This document shows, piece by piece, positions 20,150 through 28,949 of a DNA stretch of 64,000 nucleotides. The position numbers and the translations under genes were made by a program. This DNA comes from Saccharicrinis sp963666825 (GTDB taxonomy: Bacteria; Bacteroidota; Bacteroidia; Bacteroidales; Marinilabiliaceae): assembly GCA_963666825.2 (NCBI GenBank), contig OY763044.2, positions 186,001 to 250,000 of the forward strand, written 5' to 3'. Position 1 is the first letter of the stretch. Each line of letters starts with the position of its first letter. The notes under the pieces are model-generated. The model was not told the DNA's origin. It ran no database searches and saw nothing but the letters and a program-made list of their open reading frames with translations.

Positions 20150-22780
20150 TCAGAATCTGGCTTTTACAAAAAATATAGGAGTAAAAGGAACGGCATCAGT
20201 GTAAACTTTAATAGGTGAAATATCTTCACTGATATTAATGCTTTTTACGTTTCGAGGGGTTAAATTTTGCGTGTCGAATACATTTAAAATTGATATACCT
20301 GCTTCACAAGTTAGTTTTTTTAAATGAAAATTATAGGTAACAGCAAAATCTACCCTGTTGTATTCCAGTCCTGTTTGGTTATCAAACATGTCTTTGATAA
20401 TATTCATTCCAGATCCGTAAATGTAACAAGTTGAAATATAAAAGTTATTAAAATTTATAAGTGAGGCTATTTTGAATTCATGTCTCTGATCATGAGGAGC
20501 AGGTGAATAATCGGGGAGTGGTTCATTATTTGTTGAAAGTTGTTCTTCTGCCTTACTTAAAGCATAAGATGCCCATACCGTATTGTATCCAAAATCTTTT
20601 CGCAAATATAAATCAACACCGTATGTTCTGGCATTCCCTTTATAAGTCAGATATTGGTTATTAATAAACTCATTGTTTTCATTTTGCGAAAAGTAACGAC
20701 GACTTAAATTACGGGTTGTTTTGTAGTATCCTTCAATGTTAGCAATAAAATTATTCTTATTGTAATTTATTCCCGATACCCAATGCGTTGCACTTAATCC
20801 TTCAACGTTGTCCTTACCGGTGGTCCATAAATAGGTGTAATTATCATCAATGTCAACTGTTGCAATTTTGTACATTATCTGGTTAAATAATCCCCATGAA
20901 GCTTGAATTTTTAATGCATCTGTAAATTTATATGATACACTGGCTCTGGGTTCTGCAAAAATTTTTTGGCTGTTAAAGATTAGATTCCCTCTTAAGCCGG
21001 CAACAAATTTTAATTTGTTATTTATAGGTATACTTTGCTGAGCAAAAAGATATCCTCTGTAATTTTTATTTAGATTTACTGTATCCAGATTTGATTTATC
21101 GGTATAATTGTTATTATCCAATATTTTTGTTCGGTTGAAATAGATTCCACCTCCAAATTCAAATTTATATCCTTTATTTATATAGATAATATTCTCTGAG
21201 CGAACAGAATTTTCAAGAGCCTTATTGGTGGTTCGGTTTTCTTTTGCAATAAAAATATCTTGCGTATTAGAATCCGAAGAACTGACTTCTTCTACAATGT
21301 CTTTACTAAAATCAGCATGGGAAATGATAAGTTTAGAAATATTCCCATTTCTCCATTTTTTATTATAAAATGAAGAAAAACCCTGCTGTAAGTTTTTTTC
21401 TTTACTATTATAAGTCAATTCAAAAAATAAAGTGTTATCGATATTATAATCCATATTACCACCTACTTCAATTTTTGTTCTTTCAAGTTCCGCTTCCGTT
21501 GCCAGATTAAAAACATCGCCACCTCGATAATAGCTAAAATAAAAAATATCCCCATTTTTTAATTCATGAGAGTATTTAAGATTAATATCCTTGAAGTTAT
21601 ATTTATCAGGATAAACCGATATATCCGGATCAACATTGTTCTGCTTTTGAGGGTCATTAAATACATCTTGCTTTGAATGAGAGAGGGCAAAAACATTAAA
21701 GTCATCCAAATCATAAATATTATAATAGGTTTGGCGGTAGGCCAGGATAAGCGATGATTTCTGGAATAATGGAATTTCGGCTATTCCGTTGATGGTAGAG
21801 GGGTTTAAATTAATACTAAACTTTGGTTTTATGCGATTCCCATTTTTACCTGTAATGTTAACCAAACCACCAACACGGTTACCATATTTAGCTTCGTATC
21901 CTCCTTTATCTATTTCAATACTCTTTATAATAAAGGGATTAACAACATTAATGTTTTCGTTATAATTTCGTAAACCAAACAGCGTAAACTCATCAAAAGT
22001 AATCAAACTCTGTCCTTCGTAACTTCCCCATATTACCAAATCATTTGACTGTTCACCTGTGGCCTGTATACCTGGCATGAGTCGGAGTAAAGTAAAAACT
22101 GAATTATCGCCTTGTCCTGGAAGGTATCTGGATATCTGATAATTTAACTTCAAGTTTCCTGGTCTGGTACCAATTAAAGCTGATTTTTCAATAATGTTAT
22201 TTTTAACAGTAACTTCTTTCAGCTTTTTTACATTACGTTTTAGTTCAATGATATGATTTTCATTGGGTAATAAAACAGTATCCATTATAAGGTAACCCAA
22301 ATGCGAAACTTGTAAATGGAAAACACTATCCTCTTTGGAGAGATAATTAAAATTACCTAAGACATCAGTAAATATTTGATGACCGTTAACAATTAATTGT
22401 GAATGAGGAAGAGGTTCATTAGAACCTGATTCAAGAATTTGCCCTGTAATACATCTTTGATCTTGTTGTTTAAATAATGGATGAGTCCTTTGCTGGGCAA
22501 TAATAATAACATTACCAGAATTAATTATTTGGAAAGGCAAATCCTTTAACAAATATCGAATTGTTTTTTCTGGTGTTTTAAAACTTTTTTGAACAGTCAG
22601 ATTGTATTTCGAAAGCTCAAAGGAATTGTATGAGAGCTGAAAATTATACTCTTCAGTAAGAGATTTTAATATTTCAGACAATGGTTGATTTTCAACACTA
22701 ACCTTTATTTCTTCAGTTTGAGCATTTGTAAGTAAAGCTGAAATAAAAAATATAATAAGCCAGTGATATCTCAATTCCAT
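20150..22780 (-). CDS. TonB-dependent outer membrane receptor with N-terminal STN signalling domain
   Basis: 876 residues. Signal peptide about 1-20 (FFISALLTNAQ). An STN/secretin-like domain at about 22-98 (IKVSVENQPLSEILKSLTEEYNF...) is the part that talks to a FecR anti-sigma factor. A carboxypeptidase-regulatory-like beta domain follows at about 110-185, then a TonB plug (GNLKLNYQISRYLPGQGD...) and a 22-strand-type barrel ending in F (FFVKARF). It lies 3 bp after the FecR gene, so the three genes form a surface-signalling operon: ligand binding outside, signal through STN to FecR, release of the ECF sigma factor. No SusD partner is present, so the ligand may be a siderophore, a cofactor or an oligosaccharide; I cannot tell which. 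Confidence 0.88.
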   Translation of the reverse strand: MELRYHWLIIFFISALLTNAQTEEIKVSVENQPLSEILKSLTEEYNFQLSYNSFELSKYNLTVQKSFKTPEKTIRYLLKDLPFQIINSGNVIIIAQQRTHPLFKQQDQRCITGQILESGSNEPLPHSQLIVNGHQIFTDVLGNFNYLSKEDSVFHLQVSHLGYLIMDTVLLPNENHIIELKRNVKKLKEVTVKNNIIEKSALIGTRPGNLKLNYQISRYLPGQGDNSVFTLLRLMPGIQATGEQSNDLVIWGSYEGQSLITFDEFTLFGLRNYNENINVVNPFIIKSIEIDKGGYEAKYGNRVGGLVNITGKNGNRIKPKFSINLNPSTINGIAEIPLFQKSSLILAYRQTYYNIYDLDDFNVFALSHSKQDVFNDPQKQNNVDPDISVYPDKYNFKDINLKYSHELKNGDIFYFSYYRGGDVFNLATEAELERTKIEVGGNMDYNIDNTLFFELTYNSKEKNLQQGFSSFYNKKWRNGNISKLIISHADFSKDIVEEVSSSDSNTQDIFIAKENRTTNKALENSVRSENIIYINKGYKFEFGGGIYFNRTKILDNNNYTDKSNLDTVNLNKNYRGYLFAQQSIPINNKLKFVAGLRGNLIFNSQKIFAEPRASVSYKFTDALKIQASWGLFNQIMYKIATVDIDDNYTYLWTTGKDNVEGLSATHWVSGINYNKNNFIANIEGYYKTTRNLSRRYFSQNENNEFINNQYLTYKGNARTYGVDLYLRKDFGYNTVWASYALSKAEEQLSTNNEPLPDYSPAPHDQRHEFKIASLINFNNFYISTCYIYGSGMNIIKDMFDNQTGLEYNRVDFAVTYNFHLKKLTCEAGISILNVFDTQNLTPRNVKSINISEDISPIKVYTDAVPFTPIFFVKARF

Positions 22781-22783
22781 TAA

Positions 22784-23647
22784 TTATTCCTGTAAAATGA
22801 TATATTCTTTATCGGACTTTTTCTTAAAAGTAAAGCCCATTGCTGAACAAACGTAATTTAAAATATTTTCAACATTTTCTTCTTTGTAAAAATTACCAGA
22901 ATAAATAGCCGAAGCAGAAAAGTCCAGTTCAATATTAATTCCATATTGCCTTTCTATTTCCAAAAATACATTTTTTAAAGGTACAGATTCAAATCTAAAG
23001 TTATTATTACGCCATGCGATGTCATAATCTGTATTATTATTTTCAGTTAGTTTTATCTCCCTATCTGTAAATATTTCAGCTTTCATATTTGGAGTTAAAA
23101 TTACCTTTTCCTTTTCTTTTGAAGTTACTCTAACTCTACCCGTAACACAACTTATCTTTGTCGCTTCCTGGCGGGCAAACACATTAAAACTAGTACCTAA
23201 TACTTCAACATCTCCGTATTGAGTATGTACAATAAATTCTTTACCCTTTTGAACTTCGAAAAAACCTTCGCCTTCAAATTTGATAATCCTTTTAACCTTC
23301 CACCAGTATGGGTAATATGTTACTTCCGATTCGGCATTAAGATGAACTAAAGATTCATCAGGAAGATATGCTGTATTGTGTATGCCAGATAATGTATACA
23401 CCGAATTACTGTAAAATCGCATGAAAGAAACAATACCCACAATTATAGCTACCGATGCGGCAACGGATATCATTGCAGGACTAAAGTGTAATTTTCTAAC
23501 CTTTTTTAAGTCTGTGTTATTCAGTCTTTCTGTCATTTCGGACCAAACCTCATTTTCTGATTTTTTCCAATGAAATTTGCCGTTGACAAAAAACCTTTTT
23601 TCCATCAATGAATTATTGAAATTCTTATTTTCGTTATTCTCGCTCAT
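22784..23647 (-). CDS. FecR-family anti-sigma factor
   Basis: 287 residues. A cytoplasmic N-terminal part (1-54) is followed by one membrane helix at about 56-77 (FSPAMISVAASVAIIVGIVSF). A periplasmic FecR domain comes next ('YLPDESLVHLNAESEVTY ... FEGEGFFEVQKGKEFIVHT ... VLGTSFNVFA'). The end is DUF4974-like (about 215-285, 'FRFESVPLKNVFLEIERQYGINIEL'). It overlaps the sigma gene by 4 bp (ATGA, 23644-23647) and is followed 3 bp later by the receptor gene, so the products are translationally linked. Role: holds the sigma factor until the receptor's STN domain signals. Confidence 0.9.
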   Translation of the reverse strand: MSENNENKNFNNSLMEKRFFVNGKFHWKKSENEVWSEMTERLNNTDLKKVRKLHFSPAMISVAASVAIIVGIVSFMRFYSNSVYTLSGIHNTAYLPDESLVHLNAESEVTYYPYWWKVKRIIKFEGEGFFEVQKGKEFIVHTQYGDVEVLGTSFNVFARQEATKISCVTGRVRVTSKEKEKVILTPNMKAEIFTDREIKLTENNNTDYDIAWRNNNFRFESVPLKNVFLEIERQYGINIELDFSASAIYSGNFYKEENVENILNYVCSAMGFTFKKKSDKEYIILQE

Positions 23648-24195
23648 TGAAAATACTTAATTATGGCAGAAACCGTTAAGGATGTAAGAATGAAAACTAT
23701 TATTGTCACAAAGTGTTTTAATCCTTCTTTAATATGCTGAAGCGCAAGCCCCATGCGTTTTTCAACAGCTTTTACTGTTAACCCTAAATGTTCTGCAATT
23801 TCTTTATACTTAAGCCCGTCAATACGACTCATTAAAAACACTACCCTTTGTTTTTCAGGCATAGATTTTAAAGCAATATCATAGGCATTTTTTAGTTCCT
23901 GAAAATTAAGTTCTTCTTCAGGTGTGAGGCTTTCCATATCAGGTTCATAAACACTGAAAAAATTAAAAGCTATTTTTTCTCTGTGATACCTGGTTATAAA
24001 AAGGTCACCGGCTATTTTAAACAATAACCCTTTAACAGTTTTAGGATTAATATCCATTTGTTTATCCCAAATCCGCATAAAAGTATCCTGAGCAATATCA
24101 GTAGCTACATCACCATCTCCTGAGCGGTAAAGTATGTACCTTCTGACATCTTCGAAGTACCTTTTGAACAAAGTTTCAAACTCTTCTGTACTCAA
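23644..24195 (-). CDS. ECF-type RNA polymerase sigma factor with a C-terminal membrane helix
   Basis: 183 residues. Region 2 lies at about 9-46 ('FKRYFEDVRRYILYRSGDGD' then 'ATDIAQDTFMRIWDK'). Region 4 lies at about 107-157 (MPEKQRVVFLMSRIDGLKYK...IAEHLGLTVKAVEKRM). After region 4 the protein ends in a hydrophobic stretch, about residues 162-179 (FVTIIVFILTSLTVSAII), which would form one membrane helix. Most ECF factors stop after region 4, so the tail is notable and could tether the factor near its FecR partner. First gene of the triad; a -7 element lies 27 bp upstream of its ATG. Confidence 0.9.
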   Translation of the reverse strand: MSTEEFETLFKRYFEDVRRYILYRSGDGDVATDIAQDTFMRIWDKQMDINPKTVKGLLFKIAGDLFITRYHREKIAFNFFSVYEPDMESLTPEEELNFQELKNAYDIALKSMPEKQRVVFLMSRIDGLKYKEIAEHLGLTVKAVEKRMGLALQHIKEGLKHFVTIIVFILTSLTVSAIIKYFQ

Positions 24196-24221
24196 TACTT
24201 ATCGTTTTTCATGTTACCGTG

Positions 24222-24229
24222 CAAAGATA
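24222..24229 (-). promoter_or_regulatory. -7 promoter element of the sigma/FecR/receptor operon
   Basis: Read on the minus strand this is TATCTTTG followed by C, an exact TAnnTTTG match, ending 27 bp before the sigma ATG. About 19 bp further upstream lies a T-run (GTTTTTTTTC) where a -33 TTTG would be expected; the G is missing. Confidence 0.55.
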
Positions 24230-24355
24230 ATATGAAACGAGCCATGAGAAAAAAAACTTACCTGGGAAAATGATTATTAATAATGGTTTTCTTCGTTTAT
24301 AAACTTCCTTATCAAACAAAAATCAAGTTTTAATACTTGTATGCTGATATATTTG

Positions 24356-24393
24356 AAGCACAAAAGGAAAAGTTTTGATTCCCTTTTGTGCTT
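24356..24393 (-). terminator. Hairpin terminator at the end of the VTC-DUF4956 operon
   Basis: A perfect 12-bp stem, AAGCACAAAAGG (24356-24367) with CCTTTTGTGCTT (24382-24393), lies 11 bp past the stop codon of the lipoprotein gene at 24404. The T-run is poor on the minus strand, so it may act as an RNA 3'-end stabiliser as much as a terminator. Confidence 0.7.
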
Positions 24394-24403
24394 TCTTTTA
24401 AAA

Positions 24404-26176
24404 TTATCTTCCTCCAGGGCCACTTGAACTACCAGAACCTACCTGGGTAACTCTACTTGATATTGTAAAGCTGCTATATTGTGTACCTGCGGTATATGTT
24501 CCACCAGAATAAACACCATTTATTTCATCTCCGCCAGAATAACTACCACCAGTATAAATATAATATGTAGAACCTGATTTAAATTCGGATGAAGAGAATA
24601 GGATTGAATAATAACTTTTGTTTGATTTAAAAGTTATGATGTCATTTCCATCTGCATCCTGAATATGGAATAAACTGGATGATGATTGTGTAGATGTAAA
24701 ATAAATAAGTACCGAATATTGCGAACTACTTGTATTAGGCGTTTCTGTTGAACTTGAACTTGATGGTTGACTAACAATTAACTCTCCACCTACAACATTA
24801 ATATCACCATTTACATCTAATCCATTTTCCATTTGTGAGCTTGCTCCGTAAATTACAACTGATCCGCCTGTCATTTTAAAGCTACCATTGCTATCTAATC
24901 CGTCAGCAGAAGCACTTACTACAATATAACCTCCATTAATAATCAACTTACTACCATCATCGCTTTCGGTTCCACCGTTGGCTGTTCCATAAGTTGAGTT
25001 AAAGCCATCATCCGAACTCACAACGCTTATGTATCCATCATTTACTGTAATATTTGCAGATTCAATTCCTTCCTCAGATTTTGATATAGTAATATCTCCA
25101 CCATTGATTTCTATTGAAGAATCCGCATGAATACCATCATCACCCGCAGAAACAGTAATGGTTCCATCGTTAATTGTTATGCTTTCGTTTGAATGTAAAG
25201 CATCATCAGATGAATTGATATCAAGAGTTCCTCCTTCAATAATAAACTGAACACCTGCTTTAATTCCTTTTGAAGATGTAGAACTGCTTGCACTATAACT
25301 GCTACCTCCGCCTGACTTAACATCTATGCTACCAGAAGATATAAGTACATCGGTTTCAGCTTGCATAGCATCTCCGGTTGAAGTTATTTCTATTTCTGCA
25401 GTTTCAATTGAAATATAACCGCATGAAGTATCTTCGTCGTTATCAGATTTGAATCCATCACCACCGGCAGTAACACTTATTGAACCTCCTTTTACAATGA
25501 TAAAGTCCTTGCCCCTGATACCATCATCAACAGAAGTTACTGAAATAGTACCACTGTTAATAACCAGTCCGTCTTTACTTGTAATACCATCATTATAATT
25601 GGCATCTATGGTTAATGAACCTTCGCCGTAAATGGATAGATTATCTTTACTAAACAAAGTAGCATTAGGTTCATCTTCGTCAGAACTATCATATACATAT
25701 GAAGAACCATCTGTTAAAGAGTTTTCAGTACCCGCAGTTAATATAACAACGGTTTTATCAGCGTTTTCAACAAATATTGGAGCACTGTTTGAGCAAGTCA
25801 TATTTGTACTATTCAGTACTAATCTCACAATACCATCATCATCCGTGTTAACAATCAACTGTCCATCATCCAATGTACCTGAGATATTATAATTACCAAC
25901 TGAACTAATGGTAACGACACTTCCGCTTACTGTTGCTCCATCTCCATCAACCGTAATTGAACCTCCGTTAAATATTATATTTACTTCAGTTGAAGTATCC
26001 CAGCTATAATCTCCGGATTCTTCAAAGTCACTATCATTATTTTCATCCGCTTCTGAGATTGTATCTTCAGTTGTGGTTTCATCTTCACTTGTAATATCAT
26101 CGTCTCTTTCGCACGAAGCTAAGGTTACAATTAATGAAAAGATCATTACAAAAAATATCCATCTACTTTTACACAT
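24404..26176 (-). CDS. Cthe_2159-like (DUF4353) beta-helix lipoprotein, putative carbohydrate binding
   Basis: 590 residues. Lipoprotein signal with C22 (VTLASC), followed by a long Asp/Glu-rich linker (about 23-60). Then repeated strands: 'LSIYGEGSLTIDANYNDGITSKDGLVINSGTI', 'VDDGIRGKDFIIVKGGSISV' and 'DGFKSDNDE', each with D-G turns, which are typical of the parallel beta-helix of the Cthe_2159 family. The founding member binds cellulose and acidic pectin-type sugars and calcium (family knowledge). The end is Ser/Gly-rich (GSGSSSGPGGR). It is the last gene of a unit with VTC, DUF4956 and DUF2490 genes. The acidic linker after the lipid cysteine suggests surface exposure. The precise ligand is unknown. 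Confidence 0.85.
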   Translation of the reverse strand: MCKSRWIFFVMIFSLIVTLASCERDDDITSEDETTTEDTISEADENNDSDFEESGDYSWDTSTEVNIIFNGGSITVDGDGATVSGSVVTISSVGNYNISGTLDDGQLIVNTDDDGIVRLVLNSTNMTCSNSAPIFVENADKTVVILTAGTENSLTDGSSYVYDSSDEDEPNATLFSKDNLSIYGEGSLTIDANYNDGITSKDGLVINSGTISVTSVDDGIRGKDFIIVKGGSISVTAGGDGFKSDNDEDTSCGYISIETAEIEITSTGDAMQAETDVLISSGSIDVKSGGGSSYSASSSTSSKGIKAGVQFIIEGGTLDINSSDDALHSNESITINDGTITVSAGDDGIHADSSIEINGGDITISKSEEGIESANITVNDGYISVVSSDDGFNSTYGTANGGTESDDGSKLIINGGYIVVSASADGLDSNGSFKMTGGSVVIYGASSQMENGLDVNGDINVVGGELIVSQPSSSSSTETPNTSSSQYSVLIYFTSTQSSSSLFHIQDADGNDIITFKSNKSYYSILFSSSEFKSGSTYYIYTGGSYSGGDEINGVYSGGTYTAGTQYSSFTISSRVTQVGSGSSSGPGGR

Positions 26177-26268
26177 AATTCTAATATTTAAATTGTTTCT
26201 CTGTTATTTATAATTTGGTGAATACTACACCATAATCCATATTGATTTTTCCTAATTTCTTTTAAATT

Positions 26269-26937
26269 CTAAAACGTAATTTTGTATTCTAAAGACAGGA
26301 TGTTTTTTAAATAATCTTCATCCAAATAATTCTGGACAAGATATTTTACACCGATCTTCTGTGCTTTATTGATTTTATAATCCAATCCAAACGTGGTTCG
26401 TGTTTTATTGATTTCATTATCATTCAGCTGATGAAATAACTCCATAGCTACTATTGGTGTTATTCTTGATTTTGAAATATTATATTTCAACTTTAGGCGA
26501 TAACGCAGAAACGGGTCATTTGAATCATCTTCGGCATCAAAATCATTATATTGACAGTATCTGGTTCGCAATTGAATATCTAACTTCTTCAGACTATATT
26601 CCCCTGTAACATCTAAAGAATAACGACCAAAATATTCTGTTGATTTTGTTTCTCTCTCATTAACAATATATCGATAGCTTCCGCCAACATATAAAAACTT
26701 AAATAACTTATAATCCAGTCCGGCTTCAAAAAAGTATTCATCAACTTTAAACTGCTCAGTAAAGCGTACTTCAGGACTAAAGGATACTGATAATTTTTTA
26801 TTTATATTTTTTGTTAACGATATATTGGTCCAGCTATTCCATTCATTTTCCTGGCCTGAAACATAGCTGGTGACTAAAGAAAATATCAGTGAAAATGAAA
26901 TAACCAATATTTCTCTTTTTATATTCGTTTTATGCAT
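26269..26937 (-). CDS. DUF2490 outer membrane beta-barrel protein
   Basis: 222 residues from the ATG at 26937. An upstream ATG at 26979 adds 14 residues without signal features, so I prefer the later start, which gives a clean signal peptide (KREILVISFSLIFSLVTSYVSGQ). The mature part opens with 'NEWNSWTNISLTKNINKKLSVSFSPEVRF', the usual DUF2490 opening. It continues as alternating amphipathic strands (YVGGSYRYIVN, RLKLKYNISKSRITPIVAMELFHQL) and ends 'LSLEYKITF' with the terminal aromatic of barrel proteins. Length fits a small barrel of 8-12 strands. Probably an outer membrane component of the VTC-DUF4956 system; the activity is unknown. Confidence 0.75.
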   Translation of the reverse strand: MHKTNIKREILVISFSLIFSLVTSYVSGQENEWNSWTNISLTKNINKKLSVSFSPEVRFTEQFKVDEYFFEAGLDYKLFKFLYVGGSYRYIVNERETKSTEYFGRYSLDVTGEYSLKKLDIQLRTRYCQYNDFDAEDDSNDPFLRYRLKLKYNISKSRITPIVAMELFHQLNDNEINKTRTTFGLDYKINKAQKIGVKYLVQNYLDEDYLKNILSLEYKITF

Positions 26938-27063
26938 GTGTGTAAATTTTGTTGTCCGTGGTCTCAATGTCATACCCAATTCATTGGGCTAACTTTCAAC
27001 CATATTTAATTATCCTGTTGTGTGTAAATTAGAATCATCAAATCAATCGGCTGGTTTTTATCC

Positions 27064-27729
27064 TTAGCACGATTTGGATCTTGGATTTTCTTTTGGATAA
27101 AAATAAAGGGTGATTTTAGCTGTATCATGTAAAAAATCAACCTGATTAATCTGATATTTACTAATGTTAATCCCCGTACGTGTTTGTAAATCCTTTAGTA
27201 ATTCATCCTCTTTCATTTGATGAATGTTTTCGATTTTGTCGTAACATATTTCCAGCATATTTTCTTTACGTAAGCTCAGGAATCGTTCTAAAACATAAAA
27301 ACTGGATACAATAATTAGATTTGTAAGAATAATTTCGGCATAACTTACTTTTTTACCCAGTAGGGCATTTATAACCGAAACACTAATTATAATAAACAAA
27401 TAAGTCATTTCCTTAACAGGAATAGGATCTGTACGGTACCGGATAATACCAAAAATGGCAAAAAGTCCTAACGCAAATCCAAGTTCCAGCTTTACACTTT
27501 CAAGTAGGAAACAAAGCAGAAAAACAACGATACCAATGGCGAAAAAACTAAAAATAAAATCTTTTCGATTGCTTGTTTTGGCGTATAAACAACGGATTAT
27601 GAATAGAAGAATAATACTATTAAAACTAAATCGAAGAATTAATCCTAAAAAGTCATCGACATTGATCAGTTTAATATCAAAAAAGCGAAATTGTTCTATC
27701 CATAAAACAAAAGAATCTAAAGTAATCAT
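27064..27729 (-). CDS. DUF4956 inner membrane protein
   Basis: 221 residues with about four or five membrane helices (near 27-48, 58-76, 82-95, 108-124 and 132-148). A conserved block 'GLFAIFGIIRYRTDPIPVKEMTYLF' lies near 88-112. The cytoplasmic end of ~70 residues includes 'DELLKDLQTRTGINISKYQINQVDFLHDTAKI'. This matches the DUF4956 family, which is repeatedly found beside VTC-domain genes in bacteria (family knowledge). The gene starts 12 bp after the VTC gene, so co-expression is very likely. A role as membrane partner of the VTC polymerase domain is inference. Confidence 0.85.
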   Translation of the reverse strand: MITLDSFVLWIEQFRFFDIKLINVDDFLGLILRFSFNSIILLFIIRCLYAKTSNRKDFIFSFFAIGIVVFLLCFLLESVKLELGFALGLFAIFGIIRYRTDPIPVKEMTYLFIIISVSVINALLGKKVSYAEIILTNLIIVSSFYVLERFLSLRKENMLEICYDKIENIHQMKEDELLKDLQTRTGINISKYQINQVDFLHDTAKITLYFYPKENPRSKSC

Positions 27730-27741
27730 ATATTATAAATT

Positions 27742-28488
27742 TTAGTTTTGAATAATTTTATCTAATAATCTCATTTTAGGTTTAAAGCCATTTTTTCTCA
27801 ATCCACTCTCAATAATTGACCTTCCCATACAATATTTGCTGAATCCTGTAGGTTTAATACGGCGATTAAATAAGCAATCAAATAATTTTGAAGATTTGGA
27901 GTTTTTGTCTTGTTTTAATTCTATTATAGCAAATCCATCTTGTCTTATGGTTTTGTCTCCACTCCTAAAATGAAAGTTAAAATCAATAGTGCAGCGCTCA
28001 GTTAGGTTCTTGTCAGTTAATGTTATTCTTTTAAATCCGTTGAAAGATTTTGGCTCTAATGAGTTTGGATCTAAAGGCACGTTTTGTTTTAAAAAAGATT
28101 TCTCCTGATCATTAAAACTTTTTTCACTACCGGATGAAGGTATTCTCTTCTTTACTGTTTTACCTTTATTACTTTTAAACTTAATCTCTAGAAAACTTGT
28201 ATCAGTTTCAACATAAGTACGTTTGCGTACTTTATATCTATTAAGTTTACCATTGTGGTGATTGATATACATTTTATCATCACTAGTATCGTAATAGTAT
28301 GTGCTGTATTGAAGCATACGTTCATTATTAATTTCAAGGATGTAATAATCCTCACATATGTCTTCTAAAATTTCTTTGATATCCTTTGCTGAAACAAGAA
28401 ATTTTTTGTCTGTTCGTTCCATTAACGAAACCTGATCTAAACCTTCAAGATCAATAGCTTCAAAATTTGAGATAATATTTTTATACAT
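27742..28488 (-). CDS. VTC-domain protein (polyphosphate polymerase-like)
   Basis: 248 residues, the size of a stand-alone bacterial VTC domain. Typical tunnel strands with basic and acidic residues are seen: 'LMERTDKKFLVS' (about 22-33), 'MLQYSTYYYDTSDDKMYINHHNGKLNRYKVRKRTYVETD' and 'SFLEIKFKSNKGKTVKKR'. Later come 'RCTIDFNFHF' and 'AIIELKQDKNS'. In yeast Vtc4 this fold makes polyphosphate from ATP, and in bacteria most members are untested. First gene of a unit with DUF4956, DUF2490 and a Cthe_2159-like lipoprotein. There is no signal peptide, so it should sit on the cytoplasmic face. Confidence 0.87.
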   Translation of the reverse strand: MYKNIISNFEAIDLEGLDQVSLMERTDKKFLVSAKDIKEILEDICEDYYILEINNERMLQYSTYYYDTSDDKMYINHHNGKLNRYKVRKRTYVETDTSFLEIKFKSNKGKTVKKRIPSSGSEKSFNDQEKSFLKQNVPLDPNSLEPKSFNGFKRITLTDKNLTERCTIDFNFHFRSGDKTIRQDGFAIIELKQDKNSKSSKLFDCLFNRRIKPTGFSKYCMGRSIIESGLRKNGFKPKMRLLDKIIQN

Positions 28489-28949
28489 ACATTATTAAAT
28501 TAAAAAATTTAAAACCGATCGTTTTCAAATCGCATTCTTCTGATTAGTGAGAAATAAATTCTAATAGAAAAAGCACTTCTGAACTGTCTTTGTAGTATAT
28601 CCTGACGAAATAACTTTTACCCTACTTTTTTTTTGAAAAAAAATTATTTTGAAAGAGAAATGTTTTTTATATACTGAAAATTAGTGAGATAAATACTGGG
28701 GTTAAGGAAGGATTTAATTATAAATCAAATACCAACTAAGGAAGTTTGTTTAACACTTTTGAGGTGCTGAGAGTGAATGGCCATTACTTTAATGAATGCA
28801 CCCTATAATCAGAAGCGTGGGGAAAGGGGTATTTAAGATTGATGAGTGATGGTGTATTAGAATGTTATTGAAATAGGTATTATATTTTATAGTTTAAGAT
28901 TAGATGTCATTGTCAGAACTTTTGAGAGTGTTTTTTTTTTTATGAAAGA
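28489..28949. other. Spacer between VTC operon start and hybrid regulator end
   Basis: About 460 AT-rich bases containing the presumed promoter of the VTC operon. I could not identify a TAnnTTTG element on the minus strand, nor a convincing terminator for the regulator gene. Confidence 0.5.

Noticed and set aside
28921..28949. T-run at 28931-28940 as terminator of the hybrid regulator gene
   Set aside because: On the regulator's strand it is an A-run and no stem precedes it.
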